Source: Closterium sp. NIES-65
Lineage: Eukaryota > Streptophyta > Zygnematophyceae > Desmidiales > Closteriaceae
NCBI GenBank assembly: GCA_948144175.1
Contig: CANXME010002486.1
Span: 2,666,001 to 2,730,000 of the forward strand
Direction of reading: 5' to 3'
DNA: 64,000 bases
Numbering within the stretch: the stretch's first letter is position 1; each line of letters begins with the position of its first letter. The notes under the pieces are model-generated. The model did no database searches, was not told where the DNA came from, and saw only the letters and a list, made by a program, of their open reading frames with translations. This document shows positions 1-12,100 of the stretch, in pieces. Position numbers and translations under genes: made by a program.

Positions 1-317
1 CTCTCGAGCAGAACCACCGCCAGGTTCGCCTGCATAGCTTCCGCCACCGCCTGGAAGTCCTCTCCGGCCTCCGGCGCCAGAGAGACGGTCGGCTCCACGA
101 CGCCGACCAACGAGCACGACGCTGTCTTGTCGTCCCGCGCCTTGCCGCCAGCAAAGGAGTCAGAGTCCTTTGCCGAAGTCGACGTCTTGGACGACTGCTT
201 CTCCTTGCGCACCTGGTTTCCTCCACGACAAGGACGACGACTGCCACACCTCCTACGGCCTCCCTTGGCGTCCTCGTCATCGGAGTCACTGCGGTTGGGG
301 CACTCGAAGGAGAGATG
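1..317 (-). pseudogene. E0 copia gag, C-terminal part (window-truncated)
   Basis: The minus strand encodes the second half of a Gag zinc knuckle (HLSFECPN) followed by an acidic and basic linker and the stretch leading to the protease (CSLVGVVEPTVSLAP). It is the downstream continuation of the gag at 7036-8297. The knuckle is cut in two by element C1, whose AGATG target duplication (313-317 and 7036-7040) lies at the break. Joining the flanks restores the spacing of a C-x2-C-x4-H-x4-C knuckle, although the first two Cys codons have mutated to Ser and stop. Protease, integrase and RT would lie to the left of the window. The gene is decayed and non-functional. Confidence 0.7.
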
Positions 318-448
318 TGTGAAATTAGAACGAGGAATGAATGAACTATGAAAGAGTTGGGTACAAGTACTAACCCTAATTGGGTTGTACCCCTTATGGG
401 CTACCCCACTACAGCCTACACAAATGCATAAGCTATAATGTTCTGACA
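318..448 (-). repeat. 3' LTR of C1 (131 bp)
   Basis: This direct repeat of 6905-7035 has termini TGT...ACA and differs from its partner only at one G/A near the start. Read on the minus strand it begins TGTCAGAACATTATAG and carries the GGCT-(n)-AGTGGGG-AGCC core shared with the other short LTRs in the window. Confidence 0.95.
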
Positions 449-657
449 CACCCCCATAGGCAAAGTGGGGAAGAGCAAGGGGTCACAAGACCAGTCAAGC
501 AAAGCAAAGCAAAGCAAGCTCAGGATGGATCACAAAGTCACCACACATTCCGAGCACAAGTTCAAGGCCACACGGCCAGTTCACATGCAGGAGTACATAT
601 ATATATGCTAGACAAGCAAGAGCAGGAGTATATATATATGTAACAGTACAAGCAAGG
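449..657 (-). other. C1 3' untranslated region with polypurine tract
   Basis: Between the end of pol and the 3' LTR lies about 210 bp that is conserved in C4, C6, C8 and B. On the minus strand it ends in the purine tract TGCCTATGGGGGTG immediately before the LTR, the expected plus-strand DNA priming site. Short TA-rich runs (about 595-605 and 630-642) vary between copies. Confidence 0.75.
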
Positions 658-3600
658 TCAAGAGGTGAGCAAGTGAGGCAAGGCAGACACAAGACCCAGC
701 TGAGTACAAAAGCGCTGATGATCACAAGGCGCAAGTGCCTTGGTGAAGATATCGGCAGTGTTGGCCTCAGAGGCCACGCACGCTGCTGTAGCTCACGAGC
801 AAGGAAGTAGTGGAGAGCAATGTGCTTTGTTCTGTGCTCAAGTCTCTGCTCTCGACACAAGGCTAGCATGGCCTTGTTGTCTACATACAGTACTGGAGGA
901 GAACGAGGCGGCTCTCCGAGGTCAGTCAGCATGTAGGTGAGCCAGCGAAGATCCTGTGCAGCCATGGCTCGTGCGTAGATCTCAGCCTCACAACTGGAGC
1001 CGAGAACAGAAGACGAGCGAGTAGCCCGCCACAAAACAGAGCCGGAACCAAGGCTGAAGGTGTAACCCTGTGACGACCGCTGCGTAGCCTGGTCGTCAGC
1101 CCAAGAAGCGTCTGCGTGCCCAGTGAGGACCACTGGACTCCGCCCTCCAAGCACAAGCCCCATGCCCGACGTACTGCACAAGTAGCTCAACACCCTCTTC
1201 GCTGCAGCCATGTGCTCCGGTCTGTGTTTCCCAGGAGCAACATAGCGTGCGAGAATGCTAAGAGGGTATGCAATGCCTGGTCGTGTGCAGGTCATCAGGT
1301 ACATGAGGCAGCCAACAAGCTCTGGGTACGGGCCACCCGACTCTACGGACTCATTCGAAGGCAGAGCTGAGAGCGAGTGGCGAGTAGGCAGAGGAGTACG
1401 TGAAGCCGAAGCACTGAAGGACCTGCTGCACCATGTGTGACTGAGTCAGGGTAATGGTGCGGCGTGCTCTGTCCCGGGTGATCTGCAAGCCAAGGTAGCT
1501 GCGCAGTTCACCCAGGTCTGTGCACGTGTGTCTCTTCTGCAGCTCGGACTTCACGTAGGCGAGTCCAGCAGTGTCAGCTGTGGCAAAGACCAAGTCGTCG
1601 ACGTACACGAGGATGTAGAACGGCGGCAGAGAGGTGTCGGTGCGCAGAAACAGCGACGGGTCGGCAGTAGAAGGAGCAAACCCAAGAGCTGCAAGCGTAG
1701 TCCTCAGTGTGTCGTGCCACTCACGCGGTGCCTGGCGGAGACCGTAGACTGGCCGCCGGAGGCTCCACTGGGTGCCAGGAGGAAAAGACCCAGTGAAGCC
1801 AGGTGGGCGGCGCAGCCAGATCTCCTCGTGCAGGCTGCCCTGCAAGAAAGCAGTGCTGAAGTCAAGAGAGTGTAGCTCGTAGTCACGGTGAGCAGCTACG
1901 TGTAGCAGTACCCGAATAGTGGTCATCTTCGTGGTGGGAGAGAAGGTCTGAAAGTAGTCAACTCCCTGCCGCTGACTGAAGCCACGAGCCACGTAACGTG
2001 CCTTGAAGACAGGCGGAGAACCCGACGGCCGCTTCACCCTAAAAATCCACATGCCACTGACGATGTTCGCCCCAAGCGGGGGAACCTCGTCAACGTAGGT
2101 GCCTGTGGACTTCCAGGAAGCCATCTCTGTGTCCATATCTGCCTGCCATTGAGAGGAGTAGGGACCCTCTATCGCCTCCGTGTAAGAGCGCGGATTCGGG
2201 ATGTCAAGTGCATCCGGGTCTCCCTCAGGGGTAAGCAGTACGGACACGAGATGAGGTGAAGCAGCAGCCAGACACTGGAACTCCTCCTGCCTGTCCTCAA
2301 GGACATCCGTGCCAAGGGCACACTCACCCCCGACGGACGGAGGACAGACAGACCCAGACTCAGCGACAAGACTAGCAGCGTAGACTAGGCGACAGCCAGC
2401 AGCAAAGTCGACGAGCTCAACAACTAGGGCAGACGCAGCAGTGGACTCAAAGGAAGGGTCAGTGACGACAGTAGCAAGGAGACGCGTGACAGTAGGACCG
2501 GCAGCATGAAGAGAGTCCGACTCCGGGTCGGCAAGAGCAGGAAGAGAGGACTCAGGAGGAGAAGGCAAAGGGGCACGCAGAGGAGCAGTGGCCGGACGCA
2601 GAGACATCTGGTGCGTGCCAGGGACAGGAGGAGGACGCTGACGCGAACCACGACCACTAGTGCGAGCAGGATGGACAGGCGACGCAGGGCGAGACGCAGG
2701 CTCACGACGTTCAGCAAGACCTCCAGTAGGACCAGTGTAGGGAGAAGGAGCAGGCAGTGGGGAGGCCGGCTGTAAATGTAACTGTGACAGGACAGGCTGT
2801 GGACACTCTAAGGGAGGAGGAGGACCAGTAGAAGGCGGAAGACCAGGAACCTGCTGAAGGAGTGGAACGAAGTACGGTCGAGGCTGCGCGGCGACTCCAG
2901 ACACAGCAGGGACAACACTAGTACCCCCATCGGCAGCACCTCAAGCTCCAGTACCCCCAGCAGCCCCAGTAGCTCCAGGACCTCCAGCAGCAGCCTCAGC
3001 GCCAACACCCTCAGCAGCTCCAGCTCCAGTCGCACCCGCAGGCCCAGCAGCTCCAGTACTCCCAGTACGAGCACCTCCGGGACCCGCGACAGCAGCACCC
3101 TCAGTAGTCGATAGACCTCCAGCTCCAGCAGCACGCCTCCAACGCCGGGCAAACCACTCGCACAGCTCCTGTGGAGAGAGTGGCTCCCGCCGAGACGAAG
3201 CACCCGGTGAACCTCCATGCACAGTACCGCCAGACGCGACACGAGCAGGCCCAGCTCCCTCACGCTCCGCACCCCCAGGGTTAACCCAGGAAGACGCAAG
3301 GAGCAGCACGAGGGGACAACTTGTCCGCAGACAAGTCGCGGACAAACGCCCGAGATCCCCAGACACAGAACGCAGACGCATCGCCAACCTTCCAGGTCCA
3401 GAGCAAGGCTTGGGAGGTCTCCGTCATGGAGACCCTGGGCAGAAGGTTGATCTGATGCGCCGCGTACCAAACCGCAAACGGCCACAGAAAATGGGGGGCA
3501 GCCGCATGCATCATGGACGTACGAGCGACGTCCATGACCATGCCAATGCGGCGCTCAGCAATCCCATTTTGCTGTGGAGAGTCCGGAAGCGTGAAGTTCT

Positions 3601-6096
3601 GGCGGATGCCTCGTGCACGACAGTAGGCGCGCAGAAGGCCAGAGGAGAACTCTCCGCCTCTGTGAGAGTGCAGACGCAGAACAGGAAAGTCCAAGCCGAA
3701 GCTCTGCCTGAGCTGGAGACGAGCTGCGCGGATCCAGCCGATCAACACCTCAGTGATATCACCCTTGCTGCGCAAGGGGAAGACTGTGGTGTAACGCGAG
3801 TAGTCGTCAGCCACCAGCAAGAAGTAGCGCTCGTGACCCTGTCCACGGACGCGGGCTGGGCCCCACACGTCCATGTGAAGCGTCTGCAGCAGGGCCTCTG
3901 TCGGAGGAAACTGGGAGGAGTGAGGGGCAGCACGCTGGCGCCCCTCGATGCAGGGGACGCTGGCAGGGGCAGGCCCCAGGGGAAGGGGAGGTAGGGACCG
4001 GGGAAGATCAGAGACAAGAAGACGGCCGCCATGCCTCGGAGACGAGGCAGGGAGGGGTGACCAAGGCTGTGGTGCCACAGGAGAGTCTCGTGAGACAGGA
4101 GACGACACGAACAGGGGGCAGACTCAGGACCAGACCTGGACGCTGCAGCAAACACTTGACCCGACGCAGCTACCCGACCAGACTCAGTGACTGGAGGAGA
4201 CTCAGTGGTCAGTGTGTACAGGCTCGACCCCGGCTGACGTGTAAACGTGGCCAAGTGTCGGCCCATCCGAGCCTCAGTGCAGTGTGTCACCTGCTTGCTG
4301 GCAGGAGTGAACTGGTGCACTCCCCCATCCTGTAGGTCAGCACCACTCACCAAGTTCGTAGAGAACGAGGGGAGGTAAAGACCAGACAGGGTGCCAGAGG
4401 GAGCCGCCGGACACGAGAGGACAGTGGAGAAGTGAGCAAGGACAGGGCCCCCAGAGGGGTCTGCCGGAGAGACTGCAACTGGCCGACCAAGCGGCGTGAG
4501 TGTGGTGCGGTCTCGAAGGAAGGAGCGAGAAGCCCCAGAGTCAAGGGTGAAGGTGAGGGAGGCCGAAGCCGACGCAGTACCTGAGAGAGCAGACTCACCA
4601 GCACCTGAGGACGAAGACGCACTAGCACCTAGAGCAGTAGCCTCGCTAGCACCAAGAGCACCAGCCTCACCAGCACCTAGAGCAGCAGTCTCAACGCCCT
4701 GGTCGGGCGGGAAACACCGGTAACAGTCACCCTCGTCACTTATAGTCACAGCATACATAGCAGTAAGAATAGCATCAAAGTCAAGGTCAAAGATAGCCAC
4801 CCACGCCCTAGACAGCTCGCCTCAGCGAGGGATCTCAGTGGCCTTAGGGAACTGGTGACGCCAAGCGTCCGTCAGGCGGCTATAGCAGCGCTGGGTGGGG
4901 TGCGCACCCCCACACTGCTCATCCGCACGGTCGCCGGTGCGCAGAACGTAGGTGCACAGACCAGTACCCCCGCCCCGCTGGCGTGCAGCGTACCACTCAC
5001 GGAGCTGCTGAGGGGGGGGGGGATGTCACGAGTGCGCTGCTGCTGCTGCTGCTGCTGGCGGTGACCACCACCGGAGCCAACCCTCTGGGCAGCGCCACCC
5101 CGACCAGCTCCACCTCCTCCGCCTCTGCCGCCTCCACCGCCGCCACCTCCGCCACCTCCGCTCCCACCGCCACCGCCGCCGCCGCCTCCGCCTCCACTGC
5201 CGCCACCGACACCTCCACCCTCGCCACCACCTCCACCGCCACCTCCACCCCCTCCGCCGCCTCCATCGCCGCCTCCACTGCCCTCGCTAGCTCCTCCACC
5301 GCCCCTGCCCTTCTTGCCCTTGCCAGGGCGGCGTCTCCCGCTAGGGTTAGATGCCGCACCGACCGACTCAAGACCAACAAGGTTGGCCGCAGCAGCAGAG
5401 GCAACAGAGGGCAAAAGGGGGGAAGGGGAACACCCCTCAAAGATGGGTGTGCGAGGGTCACCACGAGAGGCTCCTACAGCTACTATGCTCTTCTCCGCTG
5501 CTAGGAGGGCCTTCTCGAGGAGGTCAACGGTGAGAGTGGTGGGGCAAACCGAGAGGAAGTGGTCCTTGACTACGCGAAGGGAGTCAGTGAGCCGGGTGAC
5601 TATGTAGTAGAGGGTGATGTACATGGGGGGGGGGGTTCTTAGCGCAGAACTCAGCAGGAAGCGCAGCGCGGTAGCGAGTGTCACTAGTGCGGAGGTGCGT
5701 AATGAGGTCAGCGACTGTGGGAAAGGCAGCAAGGTCAGGGAAGAGGTACGGTAGGATGAGGTGGCTCAGTGCAGCAGTGGCAGGGGAGGAGTACCGTGCA
5801 ACTACAGCGTCGTACAAGGTCTGAGCACTCTTGTAATGACTAAAGTGTGCACGCTCAGAGGTAGGCAGGTGGCGACGCACAGCAAGACGTGCAGCAGCAT
5901 CGCGTGTTATCCACTGTGAGCGAACAGTGGCGTCCGCATTAGCAGCAGGGGCAGGAGAGGCACCAGAGGTGAGGTCAAAGAGGGAGAGACTGTCTGCCCT
6001 ATCGCACAATAGGAAAACCTACAGGTCATCTACCCAGACGTCAAGGTCAATGGCCCGACCCTCAGCGTCAAAAGTGAGGACACTAGGGGTAGCCAT
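658..6096 (-). pseudogene. C1 gag-pol polyprotein, frameshifted
   Basis: The ATG at 6096 begins MATPSVLTFDAEG as in C8. Order: Gag, Gly-rich tract (about 5040-5330), C-x13-C-x3-H-x4-C motif (about 4900-4960), protease with LDSGAS (about 4520), GAG pre-integrase, integrase, linker, RT with intact YVDD (about 1595), and RNase H with HADASW and EAEIY. Breaks: a TAG at 6019-6021 where C8 has Gln; an 11-C run at 5625-5635 and an 11-C run at about 5011-5021 that each shift frame; a shift near 4040; another near 740-790. The second integrase Asp is changed (RLHSHRGGEF instead of a D). About 250 bp between integrase and linker are missing near 3285. It cannot make an intact polyprotein. Confidence 0.9.
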
Positions 6097-6904
6097 GACA
6101 ACAGTAGCACGAGCCGTAGGGTAAGGGCAGTGCAGTGACAGAGGCGCTGCTCTTACCGGACTGAGCGGCTCGGGCGGCTCGGCGGCGCAGAAACTCGGCG
6201 GCTCGGGCGGTACGGCGACTCGGGCGGTACGGCGGCTCGGGCGGCTCGGGCGGTATGGCGGCTCGGGCGGCTCGGGTGGATCGGGTGGCGCGGCTGCTGC
6301 TCGGCGGCGCCGACGGCTCGGTGGTGACGGCGGGGCCGCGTGGGGAGCGGCGGTAGGGCCGGATGGAGCGGCGTCTGGGCCGGGTGGAGCGGCGTCGGGG
6401 CCGGGTGGAGCGTCGTCGGGGCCGGGTGGAGCGGCGTCGGGGCCAATAGAGGCGGCGCCGGGGCCGCAGGGGTAGGCGACGGGGCCAGCAGAGGCCGCGC
6501 CGAGGCAGGGGTAGGCGATGGGGCCGCTAGGGCGGCTAGGAGGGGGAGGCCGCGACGGCGGCCGCTAGGGCGGCTAGGAGGGGGAGGTCGCGACGGCGGC
6601 CTGAAGAGGCCGCGAGGGCGCCACGAAGGGGCCGTGAGGGCGGCGCGACGCGATGAAGCCGCGAGGGCGGCGGATCGGGGCCGCAAGGGCGGCGGACCGG
6701 GGCTGCGAGGGCGGCGCGACGCGGCCGCTAGGGCGGCGCGACGTGACGCAGCCGCCAGAGCAGCGCGACGGGGCCGTGAGGGGCCGTCAGAGGAGAGACC
6801 CACGGAGCGCGACTCGGGCAGGGACTGAGCGCGCTCCGGGCAGAAAAAAAATCGAATCGGTGGGCCCTAGGAATAGTTCCCACGAGGGAACCTGCTCTAT
6901 ACCA
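6097..6904 (-). other. C1 G+C-rich leader and primer-binding site
   Basis: The interval between the 5' LTR and gag is G+C-rich, with short imperfect repeats of the CGGCTCGGGCGG and GGGGCCG type and no credible start codon or coding constraint. The minus-strand sequence TGGTATAGAGC (6894-6904) directly follows the LTR and is the likely tRNA primer-binding site. Long open frames here on either strand reflect composition only. Confidence 0.75.
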
Positions 6905-7035
6905 TGTGAAATTAAAACGAGGAATGAATGAACTATGAAAGAGTTGGGTACAAGTACTAACCCTAATTGGGTTGTACCCCTTATGGGCTACCCCACTACA
7001 GCCTACACAAATGCATAAGCTATAATGTTCTGACA
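6905..7035 (-). repeat. 5' LTR of C1 (131 bp)
   Basis: Partner of 318-448. It is followed on the plus strand by AGATG, the target-site duplication. Confidence 0.95.
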
Positions 7036-8297
7036 AGATGGTCGGGGTCGCCTCACAACCAGGACTCTCGACGTCGACCTCCTCCTCCACCACCGCTGTC
7101 CTTGGTCGACTTCTTCTTGTCGACCTCCTTGGCCGACTTCCAGCCACTGCTACCACCGCCGCCAGACTATCCGCGCTGCTCGGGTCGGCCTCCTTGCTTT
7201 GCCAGGGCGACGAAGTTCGCCTTCGCCAAGAGCTCCTGAGACCGCTCAGCCTCCTGCATCGCCTCGTCCTGTAGGATGTACGAGGTCAGGTTGTCCTCGT
7301 TGAGCGCCGCCCTCGTGCTTGGCGCCATTGACAGCCGCTTCAGGAGGTTATGGCTGCTCGAGAGTCCCTGCATGATGTGGGTGACGTACGACGCCGTCGA
7401 GTGCTGCGCACCAGCCATCCTAATGGTGGCGAGAATTCGCCGGGCTCGGTTGCAGTAGTCGGTCGTCGTCTCCTCGTCGCCCATACGCAGATGCGTCAGC
7501 TGTCCCTCCAGCTATGCGATGAACAAGTCGTCGGTGACTTGGTAGGTCGACTCGATGAAGTGCCACGCCTTGTGGCCGGCGTCGATATACTCTCGGCACC
7601 ACTTCAAGGCGATCTGCACGCCCGGCGAGCAGCGCCGCGAGATGAGAGGTCAACAGCTGCACGGCGCGAAACTCCGCCCGCAAGTCGGGGTGGTGCTCAT
7701 CCGGCGTCGCCACGGTCCCCCGGGCGAAGCCGATCAGCACGGCCATCTCCAGCAGGGGCTCGATGGCTTCCTTCCAGGTGAGTATGTTGGGTCGACCAAC
7801 AAGCGGCGGGGTGACCATGATCCTATCCGGCATAAACTTGAAGAAGCTGTAGCTCGGAGCAATCCCACCCGCCGTCACCTGGGTCGCCGACATCGGCGAC
7901 AATCCGCTTCGTCGTCCTCCGACGTTGCACTGCGAGGAGCCTGCAGCCGCCGACGACTGCACACCTCGCTTCTGAACGCCGCCGACTTCATCGGCGTGTA
8001 TCACACCTCTCTGCCTCGACATGCCTCCCGCACTGCTGCCGACTTGGCCACCTTCGGCATTGACGCCCACGTCGACGCCGCCTTCGTTAGTCACCGATCG
8101 AGGAGAAGCTGGTCGAGAGGGGGGATGCTCCGTCGCCCACATGGTGCGGAGTCCAGCCTCGATGACCGCCCAGGGTATCACCCCATACTCCCGGGCCTCA
8201 TGGCGTCTCCTTGCATCCTCCAGCCGTCCCTCCAGGGTGTCCATCACCTCGGTGTCACCTACGCGCACGCTAGGGACTGTATGGCTGCCGGCCTACG
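7036..8297 (-). pseudogene. E0 copia gag, N-terminal part
   Basis: The minus strand encodes a copia-type Gag: an N-terminal segment with coiled-coil-like character (DTLEGRLEDARRRHEAREYG, from about 8250), a variable linker, a conserved portion (PPLVGRPNILTWKEAIEPLL, about 7830-7760), and a helical C-terminal part (MGDEETTTDYCNRARRILAT onward, 7484 to about 7167). Frame changes near 7500-7650 and no clean ATG show decay. The 5' side is cut by C2, whose target duplication CTACG occupies 8293-8297; the 3' side is cut by C1 within the zinc knuckle. Capsid and RNA-binding function is inferred from family and position. Confidence 0.75.
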
Positions 8298-9068
8298 TGT
8301 TGTTCAGGATCCGTCACTTTGAGAGCTTACGTTGAACTCATTACTCAACTAAACGCAAATCCGCTCGGTAGGAAGTTGCGCCTTAGGCTTAGCTACCATC
8401 TCTAAGTTGAATCAGACGTTAAAATGGTCTATAGAGTGAGAACCAAGTAAAAACGTCTAGCAGCCGCATAACTAGAATGGTAGAGGAAGTACAAGCATTA
8501 AGGCATAGAAAGTTGGAGCTGGGGACTCCAAGAGACCCATGAGAGGGAAGGGGTTCTCCAAGAGCTAGGAAAGGATTGTAGGAACCTTCCTAGCAGCAAG
8601 GATGCAACCCTCATCATGAGTTCCTTGAGGTGTCACATGCAAAATCCAATCTAGTTGGATTTTGCCTAGGTGTTGCAACATTTGCAACCCATGCTAGAAA
8701 CTTCTAGCCACCCCAATCCAAAAATCAAAGTTGCCTTCATAACCACCCAACCAAAGATCCCTTTATAGTCATGTCCCAAGTAATCACCCAAATTAGATAT
8801 AACCCCAAAAGGTAATAAGAAATCCAAGTCTTGGAAATCTTGTAACTTGGGCGATCTTGTTCGGAATAAGGCAATCTTGGTATCGTTGGAAAGCTCTGGA
8901 TTTCTCCTACATGATCAAGCATTTAGACTTGGAGAAATACACAGAGATGAAAATATCCAACAGCCTTGCACAATGACATATGCTCATGCAAATCATGCAA
9001 GCACAAATAACACGAGCACTCGGCAGGATGTTAGGATGATATGCACTCAGAATGACGTGCATCCAACA
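8298..9068 (-). repeat. 3' LTR of C2 (771 bp)
   Basis: Direct repeat of 13918-14689 with one 1-bp indel near 8633 and roughly 28 substitutions. A+T content is higher than in the surrounding G+C-rich elements. Confidence 0.95.
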
Positions 9069-9168
9069 AACTCCCCCTCAGACTAATAGACTGCATGCAC
9101 ACACACTCACACACATGCATACTGTCATGCACACGATCACACATGCATTCATGACACTGCTGCCCACA

Positions 9169-12100
9169 CTAGTGCAATGCCATGCCACACATCTTAGCAC
9201 ACTTCCAATGTTCGCTCTCGGGAAGTCTTTTAGTGAGAAAATCTGCCGCCTGCTTGTTAGCCTTCACATGGTGAAGCTCAACAATCCCCTCCTTCACCAT
9301 CTGCCTCACCTAGTGCCACTTAATCTCCATGTGCTTGTTCAGCCCATTCGGGATAGGATTATTGGCCATGCCAATAGCAGCCTTGCTGTCCGAGAAAAGT
9401 GGTGTAGGTCCCTCCTGTTCAGCTCCCATGTCCTCCAGCAGCTTCCTCAGGAGCATGATCTCCTTGATGGCATGGTACATCGCCATGTACTCTGCCTCTC
9501 CGGAAGACTGAGCAATCTCACTCTGCTTCTTGGACCTCCAGCTCACTGGTCCACCTCCGACCATGCACACAAAGCCGCCAACCGATGACTGATCCTCCTC
9601 CTCTGAGGCCCATGTGGCGTCGGTGAAGCATGACAGCTTCAAGGTTCTAGGCGTGACCCCATCTGCTCCAATCTGTTTTAGCTGGCCGCCAGCTGAAAAC
9701 TGAACACCAGCAGATGCCGTTGATCCGAGGTAGCGCACCAAGCGCTTTGCCACCTCCAACTGCTCCTCATTGGGCCGCTGCACAACTCTGGCCAGCTGCC
9801 CCACTCTGAATGAAGCAACAGGTCGCGTATGCACAGCTGCATACATCACACTCCCAATGAGTGACTGGTACTCGTTCTGCTGCTCATCCTCGAGCACATC
9901 ATCCTCCTCAGCTGCCTTCTTCAGTTTGAAGCCTGCAGGGAACTGTGTCATCACAGTGCGACCTCCAGTCACACCATACCGCTCCATGACACCAGAGATG
10001 TAGTGTGACTGATGCACCTTTAGCCACCTCCTCTCAACATCCCTCTAAATCTGCAGCCCCAAGTAGTAGTGGACATCCCCCAGAATCTTGCACTCGAAGT
10101 TGTCAATCAGCAGCTTCTGTGTCCTCTCAATCTGCTCCATGGAAGGTGAGAACAGTAGTATGTCATTGACACACACCAACAGCAAATGCAACTGCTCCCC
10201 CTCTCCAAGCAGAAACAAGCTGTGATCCGCCTGGGACGTCTTGAAGCCTCCACCCAGCACCACCTCCTCCAGCTTCTTGTACCAACACCTGGGCGCTTGC
10301 TTAAGGCCATAGATGGCCTTCTTAAGCTTGCACACCCAGCTGGTCCCATCCTCATAGCCGTCGGGCTGCACCATGTATATATCCTCCAGCAGCACTCCAT
10401 CGCGGAATGCAGTGGTGACATCCATCTGCTACACGTGCCATCCCTTCAGAGCTGCGCCAGCCATCAAAGTCCTCAGTGTCACTGGCTTAGGAACGGGAGC
10501 GAAGATCTCCCCAAAGTCGACCTTCTCTTTTTGCTGAAACCCCTTGGCGACCAAACGGCTCTTGAAACGCTCCAACGCACCATCAGCACCACTCTTCACC
10601 TTGAAGACCCACTTGCTGCTGATTGGCCGTCGCCCCTCGAGTAACTCAACAAGCTCCCAAGTCCCATTCTCAATGAGACTGTTGAACTCTGCATCCATGG
10701 CAGCCTTCCACTCCTCCTTTTGAGGTCCACTCAGTGCCTCCTCCACTGTGGCTGGTTCTCCAGGCAAGGGTTTGAAGAAACAGAACGCCATCTCCTCATC
10801 CTCTCCCTCATCCGCCTGAATCGCCACCTTGGGTCCTCCCAAACGGCTATACTTCATCCTTGAGGGTGTTGCTGCCACTCTCTTCTCACGGGTTGCAATC
10901 TGCTGCCCATGTGGTGAAGCTCCTCTCTGCACACTCCTCTTGGTGACCTTGGCGTTTGCAGCAGGCTCGGGCTGAGATGGTGAGTCCACACGTGCCGAAT
11001 CATCCTCCAACCCCTCCTCTGCAGCAGGACCAGCACCTTGCTGCTCACCACCGCCACTGTGGTCACTGGTCAGCTCTGACCGAGGGAGATCCTCAAGGTG
11101 CAGCTGAACCTCCTCCACTGCAGACCGCTCAATTTCCTGCAGACGCAAGCCAATCAGCACCTGCTGATGCTGCTACCAATCCTCGTACATGACATCCTCC
11201 ACAAACTTGACGTCACGGCTGACCAGCGTTTTCTTGCTCTTGGGGTCCCACATCAGCCACCCCTTCGAGTAAGGAGCCATCCCAAGATGGACAGCCCACA
11301 CAGCAGCAACTTCCAGCTTATGTCTCTGCTCCTTAGGCACCATCACAAGCCCCATGCAGCCCCACACCCACAGCATGTCAATGGATGGCTTCTTCCCAAG
11401 CCAACGCTCGTACGGCACCCAATGCTTGTCGCCAACATGTGTCAAGACCCTGTTCTTGATCGTGATGACATGGCGAACGGCATCAGGCCAAAACTTGTAG
11501 GGCATCCCAGCAGCCCCCAACAAGGTCTTAGCCGCGTCGCCAATAGTCCGGTTGGCACGCTCAGCAATGCCGTTCTGCTGCGGTGTTCCAGGGCAGGTCA
11601 GCTGATGTCGGATGCCATTTCTCTTGAGGAACTTGGTGAATTCCGCTCCAAGGAACTCTCCACCTCGGTCGCTCCTCAGCACCTTCACCGGCCGCATTGC
11701 TTGCCGCTCCACCATCGGCAACCAATCCTCCTTGATCGCCGCTGCAGCATCGCTCTTCTTGGACAAGGGACGCGCCCACGTGAAACGGCTCCATTCGTCC
11801 ACCATGGTGAGGAATTACAGCACTCCTCCAGTCCCCTCAGTCCTCATAGGACCCACCAGGTCCATGTGCACCACCTCCAATGGTGCCTTCGCTGATCCCT
11901 ACGCTCGTGGGAACGAGAACCGTGCAAACTTGTTTTGCATGCACGCCTCGCAGCTGCCATAGTGAGTGCCATCTCCTCGCAGTTGCAGCCCATGCACGCA
12001 CTTCTCCTTGTGCATCACCTCCAGTGTTGAAACAGCCACGTGTGCGAGTCGCCGATGCCAAGTCTCCCAATCAGCTTGGCTCGAGGTAGCCGACGCCTTC

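Larger units (their letters stand above)
318..7035 (-). mobile_element. C1: complete short-LTR copia retrotransposon
   Basis: Two 131-bp LTRs (318-448 and 6905-7035) differ at one base and enclose a minus-strand gag-pol. A 5-bp target duplication AGATG flanks the element (313-317, 7036-7040). A primer-binding site abuts the 5' LTR at 6894-6904 and a polypurine tract abuts the 3' LTR at 449-462. The single LTR difference indicates recent insertion, yet the coding region is broken by homopolymer frameshifts, a linker deletion and a stop, so C1 was probably copied in trans or decayed fast. It sits inside the zinc knuckle of the older element E0. Confidence 0.95.

Noticed and set aside
9090..9170. 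CA-rich run near the 3' end of C2 as a possible microsatellite of interest.
   Set aside because: It is short and imperfect and lies in the untranslated region after the pol stop; nothing suggests a function.
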